A DNA stretch of 64,000 nt from positions 310,001 to 374,000 of the forward strand of contig DAJPFV010000001.1 in the NCBI GenBank assembly GCA_025993015.1, in the 5' to 3' direction. Source of the stretch: Coriobacteriaceae bacterium. Its GTDB lineage: Bacteria > Actinomycetota > Coriobacteriia > Coriobacteriales > Coriobacteriaceae. The notes beneath the pieces were generated by a model that was not told the origin of the DNA, did no database searches, and saw only the letters and a list, made by a program, of their open reading frames with translations. The first letter of the stretch is position 1. Every line of letters starts with the position of its first letter. Shown here in pieces: positions 15,418 to 22,775 of this stretch. The position numbers were made by a program, and so were the translations under genes.

Positions 15418-17763
15418 CTATGAACGACCCCGTAAAAACTCAAGGGACACCAATGCAATGTCATCGTCCAGCGCCGATTCGGTAAATCGCTCAAGCTCGC
15501 CCAAGACCTTGCCGCAAATGCCCGATACGCCCTCACCCGAGACAGAGAGCAGAAGGTCGCGCAAGCGCTGCTCGCCAAAGAACGCTCCGGTGCGGTCGCG
15601 GGCCTCAATCGTTCCATCCGTATACATGAAGAGCATGTCGCCGGGGGCAAACGTAAACACGCCTGTCTCGTACACCATGCTCTCAAAGGCACCGATTACG
15701 CCCGATTGGCATCCAAGCAGCTCAACCTCTCCCCCACGGGCCTCGCCGCCACCCAGCGGCATCGACTCTGGCCTGATGACCATGGTCGGAGGATGGCCCG
15801 CCGAACAATACGTTGCGCGTCCGGCTTTAAGGTCAATCTTGGCGATAAAGGCCGTCACGAACGTCTCGACCCTCGAAAAGCCCATGAGCATGCTGTTAAG
15901 GGAGCGTGCCATGCGGGCCGGTCCAGCGCCCTCCCAGGCATATGCCGTCAGGGCCGTCTTGACGAGCGCGGACATCGATGCGGCCTCAATGCCTTTGCCA
16001 GACACATCACCCAGAATCATGACGGCGCAGTCGTCGGGAAGACGAATGAGCGTATAGAAATCGCCTCCGACCAACGCCGAATTCGTGGCCGACAGGTACA
16101 CCGAATCGGTTGCGATACCCGGAACATCCCCCAGGGAATTTCTCATGCCAATCTGGAGCGTCTGAGCGATATGGCGCTCCTCGCGCTTTTGAGATTCGCC
16201 TTCGTAGATCAGTTCAAAGTCATGCGCCAAGTGCACCAAGTAGTCATATTCAAGGTCATCAATCGGCTCTTGGCTACCATCACGAAGCAGCAGCGCGCGC
16301 GTCGTCGGGCTCTTCGCAACAGAAGCAGGAACGATCGCGTCGCTACTGTGCTTGCCATCGCCCTCAGAGCGCGGGTGCCCCGCCTCGATGCCGGAGTCGA
16401 CGTAGAGACCTTGACAAGGCAGACCATGCGCCCTAAGCCAGCCTCCCATAGGCATCGATTCGTCAACGCGAGTTATACGGACGTGTTTAAGGTCCTCGGC
16501 ACTCGTACCCCCCAAAACAGATGCCTCAAAGCCATCAGGGCCAGCCCCCAGACGTGCCGCTGGCGCCGTCGTGGAAAAGAAAAGCTTCTCGGGATCGTCC
16601 GGCAAAGCAACGCGACTGCCGCCTTCAAAATCTATGACGTAGGAATCCAGACTGGCGTCATACTCAACAGGGCAAAAATGGCAGTTGAGCATATTGCAGA
16701 TCTCGGACGATACCGCCTGGGTAGCCGCGACGGAATCGTCTAGAAAGGTAAACAACTCATCACGTAAGACATTGAGCGAGCGGCCAAGCTCGGCCGTGCG
16801 ACGAGAGCGAAGACTCGATGCCATGCCGACCAGTTGGATAGACAAGTAATCGCAAGTGACCTCGAGTACATTAACGTCATAGGCGAGCGGTGCCTGGGGG
16901 CGTTTCCAACCAACTTCCAGCACGCCAAGGATCTGCGTACCGTAAAAAACGGGAAGACAGATCTCGCTGCGGTACGGAGGCATATCCTGCACGCGCAACA
17001 GGTGCTTAGAACGATTGTCCAAGTCCATGAACATACCGGAGGCGGCCTTATCGCCCTCAAGGTCCTGTTGAATCGACAAGCGACAGGCACGCGACTCACG
17101 AAGAACATACGTCGGAATGCCAGCGCCATACGGCAAAAACTCAGGCAGGTAGCTGTCGTACAGCTCCTTGGAAACACCGCGAAGTTTAAAACCGCCGCTC
17201 TCAGAAAAATAGATAGCGGCACCCGAAGCATCGAGCGTTCCTACAAGCTGGTTCAAAACAGTATCAAGCAGGCTGGGTAACTCATCGGAGCCCACAGTGC
17301 TCATAATGACCGAAAGCGTGCCAGAGAGACGCTTGTTCGCCACTCTAAGCTCCGATAACGCACGCTTGAGTTGACGGTCGTGAGAATACTGTTCTTCGAT
17401 GCTATGGAGCGCCACCAGGACACGTGGCGCGCGGCGCCCAAAGATGCGTGGAGGCGTCACGGAGCCCGCACGAACCAAGACGGGGATAAAGGAGCCGTCA
17501 CTCAGCTTGAGCATCAGTTCGTTCTCGGAGCCATCAGTTTCAAATGGCAGACGATGTTCCGTCGCACGTTCAAAAGCGGATGAGTACAGGACGTCTTTAA
17601 CATCTCCACCGATGACGTCGGCGCGTTCCTCGCACATCAAACCAAGTAAGCGATTATTCACATGCAGAATGGTTCCGTCGAGCTCACAGATGATGACAGC
17701 ATCGCTCGTGATCTCGACTAGTTGGGCAACGTCTGCCCACTCGTTGCGTTCAAGCGTTTCCAT
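15418..17763 (-). CDS. PAS-GAF-SpoIIE protein phosphatase (RsbU/RsbP type)
   Basis: A 781-residue signalling phosphatase. A PAS domain lies at about residues 10-115 (ITSDAVIICELDGTILHVNN), a short helical linker follows, a GAF domain spans about 155-325 and a second sensor-like region 330-540. The PP2C/SpoIIE catalytic domain covers about 570-780, with ALVGGDFYTL, LGDVSGKGIEAA, CSAGHPPTM, YTDGTIEARD and DDDIALVSL holding the metal-binding Asp residues. It has no membrane segment. It probably dephosphorylates the STAS domain of the next gene in a partner-switching pathway. The ATG at 17763 follows GGTGGGG by 6 nt. The signal sensed is unknown. Confidence 0.88.
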   Translation of the reverse strand: METLERNEWADVAQLVEITSDAVIICELDGTILHVNNRLLGLMCEERADVIGGDVKDVLYSSAFERATEHRLPFETDGSENELMLKLSDGSFIPVLVRAGSVTPPRIFGRRAPRVLVALHSIEEQYSHDRQLKRALSELRVANKRLSGTLSVIMSTVGSDELPSLLDTVLNQLVGTLDASGAAIYFSESGGFKLRGVSKELYDSYLPEFLPYGAGIPTYVLRESRACRLSIQQDLEGDKAASGMFMDLDNRSKHLLRVQDMPPYRSEICLPVFYGTQILGVLEVGWKRPQAPLAYDVNVLEVTCDYLSIQLVGMASSLRSRRTAELGRSLNVLRDELFTFLDDSVAATQAVSSEICNMLNCHFCPVEYDASLDSYVIDFEGGSRVALPDDPEKLFFSTTAPAARLGAGPDGFEASVLGGTSAEDLKHVRITRVDESMPMGGWLRAHGLPCQGLYVDSGIEAGHPRSEGDGKHSSDAIVPASVAKSPTTRALLLRDGSQEPIDDLEYDYLVHLAHDFELIYEGESQKREERHIAQTLQIGMRNSLGDVPGIATDSVYLSATNSALVGGDFYTLIRLPDDCAVMILGDVSGKGIEAASMSALVKTALTAYAWEGAGPARMARSLNSMLMGFSRVETFVTAFIAKIDLKAGRATYCSAGHPPTMVIRPESMPLGGGEARGGEVELLGCQSGVIGAFESMVYETGVFTFAPGDMLFMYTDGTIEARDRTGAFFGEQRLRDLLLSVSGEGVSGICGKVLGELERFTESALDDDIALVSLEFLRGRS

Positions 17764-17788
17764 CGTGGACCCCACCGTCTATCGGTAA

Positions 17789-17811
17789 CAAAAAAGCCTC
17801 CGAAGAGGCTT
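17789..17811 (-). terminator. Terminator of tRNA-Leu
   Basis: AGCCTC (17795-17800) and GAGGCT (17805-17810) around CGAA, followed on the minus strand by TTTTTTG. Confidence 0.88.
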
Positions 17812-17822
17812 CTCAAATGCGA

Positions 17823-17912
17823 TGGTGTCGGAGGCGGGACTTGAACCCGCATGACCAAAAAGCGGTCACTAGCACCTCAAGCTAGCGCGTCTGCCAATTC
17901 CGCCACTCCGAC
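17823..17912 (-). tRNA. tRNA-Leu (GAG)
   Basis: A 90-nt class II tRNA: the acceptor GTCGGAG pairs with CTCCGAC, the anticodon stem CTAGC/GCTAG encloses TTGAGGT (anticodon GAG), a long variable arm follows (GACCGC...GGTC), and CCA is encoded. It has its own promoter and terminator. Confidence 0.95.
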
Positions 17913-17970
17913 ATGCTATGTTGTTGATTCGCGGTCCGTTTTGTTGGACCCGCGCGTTCAACGAGGTAGA

Positions 17971-18020
17971 TAATAACCTATGATTCGAGAACTGTGCAAG
18001 CACTTTTTTCAAAAAAGTTT
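17971..18020 (-). promoter_or_regulatory. tRNA-Leu promoter with AT palindrome
   Basis: On the minus strand: -35 TTGCAC (17999-17994), 17-nt spacer, -10 TTATTA (17976-17971). The palindrome ACTTTTTTCAAAAAAGT (18002-18018) abuts the -35. The leader to the tRNA 5' end is about 50 nt, longer than at the tRNA-Gly genes. Confidence 0.75.
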
Positions 18021-18056
18021 ACGAATTTGTAAATGCGCAGGTAGATCCGTGTGTCC

Positions 18057-18181
18057 GGCCCCGAATCGGTGTTGCCTCCCGGCGCGTCCTCGGGCATGAG
18101 CGATATTTTGCTGCGCACTTCGTGCTGCAAAATATCGCTCCCCCTGCGGAATGCGCCGGGAGGCAACACCGATTCGGGGCC
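18057..18181 (+). repeat. Nested inverted repeat C (type I element)
   Basis: Outer arms 18057-18085 and 18153-18181 are perfectly complementary over 29 nt. An inner perfect 14-bp stem (18098-18111 / 18127-18140) is capped by GCAC-TTC-GTGC. Three blocks are shared with element D in the opposite orientation: 18085-18098, 18110-18125 and 18143-18153. No gene lies between the tRNA-Leu promoter and oppF; this 500-nt gap holds elements C and D and two simpler hairpins. Confidence 0.85.
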
Positions 18182-18242
18182 TGCAAATACATACTTCAGG
18201 CACAGTTCTCAAACATGTTCTGGGGGCTGATGTAAATTTGGT

Positions 18243-18261
18243 GGCTCGGCAAAGCCGAGCC
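18243..18261. repeat. Perfect hairpin 1 in the tRNA-Leu/oppF gap
   Basis: GGCTCGGC-AAA-GCCGAGCC, an 8-bp perfect stem. No T-run on either side. Confidence 0.6.
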
Positions 18262-18271
18262 CTTATATGGG

Positions 18272-18297
18272 GAGGCCGGAGCTAAAGCTCCGGCCTC
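18272..18297. repeat. Perfect hairpin 2 in the tRNA-Leu/oppF gap
   Basis: GAGGCCGGAGCT-AA-AGCTCCGGCCTC, a 12-bp perfect stem with a 2-nt centre. No T-run on either side. It could be a further relative of the nested repeats or a transcript end. Confidence 0.6.
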
Positions 18298-18366
18298 ACT
18301 AACTTTCCTATTAGATTAAGTGAGCGATCGAGGAATCGCACTCCCCTCCTCTGCCGAGTTACCGCA

Positions 18367-18493
18367 GGGCCTGCCCTGAAGTTACTTTTCAGAACACTCC
18401 GCAGGACGCAAGAAACCCCCGCCGCACGAAGTGCGCAGCGGGGGTTTCTTGCATGTCCGAGGACGTTCTGAAAAGTAACTTCAGGGCGGGCCC
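18367..18493 (-). repeat. Nested inverted repeat D (type I element), after oppF
   Basis: Outer arms 18367-18395 and 18465-18493 pair at 28 of 29 positions. An inner perfect 15-bp stem (18408-18422 / 18438-18452) surrounds GCAC-GAA-GTGC. Arm lengths and total length (127 nt) match element C (125 nt) although the stem sequences differ. It lies 17 nt after the oppF stop, so it would end or protect the opp transcript. Confidence 0.85.
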
Positions 18494-18509
18494 GGACGAT
18501 AACAACCGG

Positions 18510-19538
18510 CTACAAGTCGATGTGCGATTCCTTGATCGGGAACGGCTCCGCGAAGTGGCAGGCGCAGCAGTGGCCCGGTGCGACTTCCTTAAACTCGGGA
18601 AGCTTCTCAGAGCAGATGCCCTGCGCGATCGGGCAGCGCGTGTGGAAACGGCAGCCGGTCGGCGGATCCAGCGGCGACGGCGGGTCGCCAGCGAGGATGA
18701 TGCGCTTGCGGGTCTTCTGGATATCAGGATCGGGAACCGGCACGGCAGACAGCAGCGACTGCGTGTACGGATGGTGAGGCTCGCTGTAGAGCGTCTTCCA
18801 GTCCGAAACCTCGACCATCTTACCCAGATACATAACGGCAACGCGATCGGAGATGTGCTGCACGACGGACAAGTCGTGGGCGATAAACAGATATGCGGTA
18901 CCGAACTTGTCCTGGAGCTCCTTCAGTAGGTTCAGAACCTGGGCCTGAATGGACACATCCAGAGCGGAAACCGGCTCGTCGCAGATAATCAGCTTGGGCT
19001 TCAGCGCAAAAGCGCGGGCAATGCCGACACGCTGACGCTGACCGCCGGAGAACTCATGCGGATAGCGGTTGATGTGCTCGGGGTTCAGTCCAACGACGTC
19101 GAGAAGCTCGCGGACGCGCTCAATGCGCTCCTCCTTGGTACCCACGCCATGAATGGTCATGGGCTCGGAGACGATCTCGCCGATGGTCATGCGGGGATTC
19201 AGCGAAGCATAGGGATCCTGGAAGATAAACTGCATCTCGCGACGCATGTCCTTGATCTCATGCTTGCTCATCTCGGCAACATCTTTACCCTGGAAGAACA
19301 CCTTACCGGCGGTCGGCTTGGTCAGGCGCATGATGGTACGGCCCGTGGTGGACTTACCGCAACCAGACTCGCCGACTAGGCCAAAGGTCTCGCCAGGATA
19401 AATCTCAAAAGAGATGTCGTTTACAGCAGAGACGACGCGCTTGGAAAAACGCTTGGCGAACATGCCGGACTCAGCGGGGAACTCCTTAGAGAGGTGCTCG
19501 ACCTTCAGCAGCGGAGTACGCTCGTTGGTATCTGCCAT
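18510..19538 (-). CDS. oppF: Oligopeptide ABC importer, ATPase subunit
   Basis: A 342-residue ATPase of the peptide/nickel importer family, powering peptide uptake with OppD. Walker A GESGCGKSTTGR, the signature SGGQRQRVGIARA and Walker B LIICDEPVSALD are present. The C-terminal oligopeptide domain has the Cys cluster CRFHTRCPIAQGIC plus later Cys residues, which in related ATPases holds an iron-sulfur cluster. Last gene of oppABCDF; its ATG shares one base with the oppD stop (TAATG). Confidence 0.92.
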   Translation of the reverse strand: MADTNERTPLLKVEHLSKEFPAESGMFAKRFSKRVVSAVNDISFEIYPGETFGLVGESGCGKSTTGRTIMRLTKPTAGKVFFQGKDVAEMSKHEIKDMRREMQFIFQDPYASLNPRMTIGEIVSEPMTIHGVGTKEERIERVRELLDVVGLNPEHINRYPHEFSGGQRQRVGIARAFALKPKLIICDEPVSALDVSIQAQVLNLLKELQDKFGTAYLFIAHDLSVVQHISDRVAVMYLGKMVEVSDWKTLYSEPHHPYTQSLLSAVPVPDPDIQKTRKRIILAGDPPSPLDPPTGCRFHTRCPIAQGICSEKLPEFKEVAPGHCCACHFAEPFPIKESHIDL

Positions 19539-20629
19539 TACGCCTCGCCTCCCTTCTTGGAATCCATGCGCGTACGGGACGTCTCAGGAGCGTTCTTGAG
19601 GAACTCGGGGTCACCGGAATAGTGGCACGCAGAATAGTGACCGGACTCGGTGACAACACGCTCGGGGCGCTGCTTGCGGCACTTATCGGTTGCATAAGGG
19701 CAACGAGGCGAGAACACGCAGCCCTCGGGCAGGTTCATTAGCGAAGGCGGATTGCCGTGAATCGGCGTAAGCGGCTTCTTCTCATCGATGGCCTGCTCCG
19801 GGATGGAGCGGATAAGGCCCCAGGTGTAGGGGTGGCGGCTCTCGTAGAAGATTTCCTCGGCAGTACCGAACTCGACGGGACGGCCGGCGTACATAACCAT
19901 GATCTTGTCGGCCATATCAGCGACAACACCCAGGTCATGGGTAATCATGATGATGGCGTTGCCGTTCTTCTCCTGCATTTCCTGCATAAGCTCAATAATC
20001 TGAGCCTGGATGGTAACGTCCAGGGCAGTCGTGGGCTCATCGGCAATCAGAATATCGGGATCGCAGGCAAGAGCCATGGCAATCATGACGCGCTGACGCA
20101 TACCGCCAGAGAACTGGTGCGGATACTCATTGACGCGCTTCTCGGGTTCAGGAATGCCAACGAGGTCCAAAAGCTCGGTGGCGCGCTTGAGCGCCTCCTG
20201 CTTGGAGTAACCGCGATGCAGACGAAGGCCCTCGCCCACCTGCTTGCCGATCTTATAGACCGGGTTCAAGGAGGTCATAGGATCCTGGAAGATCATCGCG
20301 ATATCGTTACCGCGAATGTGCTGCATCTCTTCCTCGGTCATCTCAAGGATAGAACGACCGCGATAGCGAACGTCGCCGCCCTCAATCTTTCCCGGAGGCA
20401 TCGAGATAAGACCCATGATGGTCATGGCGGTCACGGACTTGCCAGAGCCGGACTCGCCGACGACGCCCAGGGTCTCGCCGCGATCGAGCGTGTAGGAGAC
20501 ACCGTCGACAGCGCGAACAATGCCATCCTCGGTGTGGAAATACATCTTAAGGTCATCGACCTCGAGCAGATGCTGGCCCTCGGGAACCGGCTGGTCCTTC
20601 AGGTCCACATAGTTCTTGTTCTTCTTCAT
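19538..20629 (-). CDS. oppD: Oligopeptide ABC importer, ATPase subunit
   Basis: A 363-residue partner ATPase. Walker A GESGSGKSVTAM, signature FSGGMRQRVMIAMAL and Walker B ILIADEPTTALD are visible. The C-terminal Cys motif CVFSPRCPYATDKC is intact. The N-terminus is rather long, beginning MKKNKNYVDLKDQP. It overlaps oppF by one base and follows oppC by 2 nt, so the three are translationally coupled. Confidence 0.92.
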   Translation of the reverse strand: MKKNKNYVDLKDQPVPEGQHLLEVDDLKMYFHTEDGIVRAVDGVSYTLDRGETLGVVGESGSGKSVTAMTIMGLISMPPGKIEGGDVRYRGRSILEMTEEEMQHIRGNDIAMIFQDPMTSLNPVYKIGKQVGEGLRLHRGYSKQEALKRATELLDLVGIPEPEKRVNEYPHQFSGGMRQRVMIAMALACDPDILIADEPTTALDVTIQAQIIELMQEMQEKNGNAIIMITHDLGVVADMADKIMVMYAGRPVEFGTAEEIFYESRHPYTWGLIRSIPEQAIDEKKPLTPIHGNPPSLMNLPEGCVFSPRCPYATDKCRKQRPERVVTESGHYSACHYSGDPEFLKNAPETSRTRMDSKKGGEA

Positions 20630-20631
20630 CC

Positions 20632-21567
20632 TTATGCGTCCTTCATCTTGACGTCGAGGGCGTCGCGCAGACCGTCACCCAGCAGGGTGAAGGCGAGCAC
20701 CGTCGAGAGAATTGCCAGACCGGGCATGATCATCATCCAGGGAGCGGTCAGAAGATACTGCTGACCGTCCTGAATCATGGAGCCCCACGAAGGCGTAGGC
20801 GGAATAACGCCCATGCCGAGGAAGGACAGAGCGGACTCGGTCAGAATGGCGCCACCAATGTTCATGGTCGCGTAGACCACGATGGAGGCGACGGAGTTCG
20901 GGAAGATGTGACGCACGACGATACGAGCATCGGATGCACCCATCGCGCGTGCAGCGTCAACATAGTCGTTTTCCTTGACCGTCAAGATTGCAGAGCGGAA
21001 GACGCGCGCAATCGAAGGCCAGCCGAGAATACCGATGGCGATAAAGACGTTCTGAAGACCACGGCCGATAACGGCGATCATGGCGACAACGAACAGCACG
21101 TACGGGAACGCCAGGAAGATGTCCGCACAGCGCATGATGATCGTATCCCAGATGCCGCCGTAGAAACCCGCCAGAGCACCCATGACCAGACCGATCAGCG
21201 TGGAGATCGCGGTGGCCATAATGCCGACGGACAGCGAAACACGCGCACCGTAGATAACGCGGACGAGAATGTCACGACCTAGGGCGTCGGTGCCAAACGG
21301 GTGCTCGGCACACGGAGCCAGCAGCGACGTCTGAGCCATGGTGGTCGAGTCGGAAGCCGTCGGCGAACCGAGCCAGGGCTTAGCCCACAGATCTGCGGTC
21401 AGGGCAACCACAACGACGATGATGATCCAGCAGACACCGATAACGGCGAGCTTGTTCTTACGGAGACGCTTAAAAGCGTCGCCCCACAGCGTGCGGGACT
21501 TGGCGGGAGCAGATGCGGCCTTGGTGGCGGTAGCCTGCTCCTGAGACTGAGAATCAGTTTCCTGCAT
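20632..21567 (-). CDS. oppC: Oligopeptide ABC importer, permease subunit
   Basis: A 311-residue inner-membrane permease with about six transmembrane segments, starting with KLAVIGVCWIIIVVVVAL near residue 40. The family segment HPFGTDALGRDILVRVIYG is present, and the coupling loop DYVDAARAMGASDARI contains the EAA-type motif that contacts the ATPases. The first 30 residues are an Ala/Gln-rich cytoplasmic tail. Pairs with OppB. Confidence 0.92.
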   Translation of the reverse strand: MQETDSQSQEQATATKAASAPAKSRTLWGDAFKRLRKNKLAVIGVCWIIIVVVVALTADLWAKPWLGSPTASDSTTMAQTSLLAPCAEHPFGTDALGRDILVRVIYGARVSLSVGIMATAISTLIGLVMGALAGFYGGIWDTIIMRCADIFLAFPYVLFVVAMIAVIGRGLQNVFIAIGILGWPSIARVFRSAILTVKENDYVDAARAMGASDARIVVRHIFPNSVASIVVYATMNIGGAILTESALSFLGMGVIPPTPSWGSMIQDGQQYLLTAPWMMIMPGLAILSTVLAFTLLGDGLRDALDVKMKDA

Positions 21568-21581
21568 GAGACGTACCTCCC

Positions 21582-22619
21582 TTAGGCCTTATCCGACGGA
21601 CCGCCAAGGCGGATGCGCGGGTCGAGGAATGCATAGCTAATGTCGACGAGCAGGTTGATCACCATGACGACGACGACGATGAGCGTAACGCCGCCCATAA
21701 CGATGGGCCAGTCACGCATGCTAATGGCGCGATAGACCTCATAGCCGATACCGGGCCAGTTAAAGACCGTCTCGGTCAGGATGGCGCCCGAAAGCATGCC
21801 GCCAAAGTCGACACCAATATAGGTAACGACGGGGATGAGTGCATTCTTAAGCGCATGCTTGATGATGATCGCGCGATTGGAGAGACCCTTGGCCTTTGCC
21901 GTACGGATGTAATCCTGGTTCATGACGTCAAGCAGCTGCGAACGCATAATGCGGGCGGCATAAGCGGTCGAAACCGAAGCCAGCGTAATGGTCGGAAGCA
22001 CATAGTGCATCCAATCCTGATACTGAGAGCTGGAACCGCCGGCACCCGAGATCGGCATGGAGAATGCACCGCCCGTGGCGTCCTTGAGAATGACGCCAAA
22101 GAACAGCTGCAGCAACATACCGAGCCAGAAAGCCGGGACGGCAACGAGAATCGACGTGGTGAGCGTTACCAAAATATCCCAGAAGGAATAACGCTTAACC
22201 GCCGAAATGATACCCGCACCGATACCCATGATTGCCTCGAGCACGATGGCGCACGCGGCAAGTTTGACCGTATACGGATACTTCTGGGCAAAGATTTCCG
22301 TAACCGGCAGCTTGCGCTGATACGAATTGCCCAGATCGCCATGAAGCAGGCCGTTCATGTAATACAAGTAACGGTCCACGAGCGACGTTTGAACGGGGTC
22401 GCCGTTCTCGTCAAGGATCGCGTTGCCGTCCTCGTCCGACTGGACCAGGTGATAGCGGACGCGAAGCTGAAGCTCCACCTCGGGGGACAGAGCCTTGTCT
22501 CCACCGATCAGCTTGATCGGATCTCCCGGCACGATATTCTGGAGGGCGAACAGAATCAGCGTAACGCCCAAAAACACCGGGATGAACTGAAGCACACGTT
22601 TAACGATGTACTTACCCAT
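21582..22619 (-). CDS. oppB: Oligopeptide ABC importer, permease subunit
   Basis: A 345-residue permease with the N-terminal membrane helix KRVLQFIPVFLGVTLILF and the coupling loop DYIRTAKAKGLSNRAIIIKHAL. It is somewhat longer than typical OppB owing to a polar external loop (about residues 55-85) and a Ser/Gly-rich loop after the third helix. Separated from oppA by a strong hairpin at 22650-22679. Confidence 0.92.
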   Translation of the reverse strand: MGKYIVKRVLQFIPVFLGVTLILFALQNIVPGDPIKLIGGDKALSPEVELQLRVRYHLVQSDEDGNAILDENGDPVQTSLVDRYLYYMNGLLHGDLGNSYQRKLPVTEIFAQKYPYTVKLAACAIVLEAIMGIGAGIISAVKRYSFWDILVTLTTSILVAVPAFWLGMLLQLFFGVILKDATGGAFSMPISGAGGSSSQYQDWMHYVLPTITLASVSTAYAARIMRSQLLDVMNQDYIRTAKAKGLSNRAIIIKHALKNALIPVVTYIGVDFGGMLSGAILTETVFNWPGIGYEVYRAISMRDWPIVMGGVTLIVVVVMVINLLVDISYAFLDPRIRLGGPSDKA

Positions 22620-22649
22620 ACCACTCCCCTATCTAGGGATTAACCTAAA

Positions 22650-22679
22650 TGGGATGCCGATCGCCAGACCGGCATCCCA
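22650..22679 (-). terminator. Intra-operon hairpin between oppA and oppB
   Basis: A perfect 10-bp stem TGGGATGCCG (22650-22659) / CGGCATCCCA (22670-22679). On the minus strand it is followed by TTTAGG, a poor T-run. It probably stabilises or partly ends the oppA message so that the binding protein is made in excess over the permeases. Confidence 0.65.
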
Positions 22680-22775
22680 AAATTACCATCAGCCAGTTTA
22701 CCCCAGGTTAGGGAGAACTGTATGTTTCCCATGAGGTCTACGTAAATACTTGACCCTCACGGAAGCTGCAAACTC

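Noticed and set aside
18057..18493. Integron attC sites
   Set aside because: The folded, sequence-variable stems are reminiscent, but the GTTRRRY/RYYYAAC core sites are absent and no integrase or cassette array is present.
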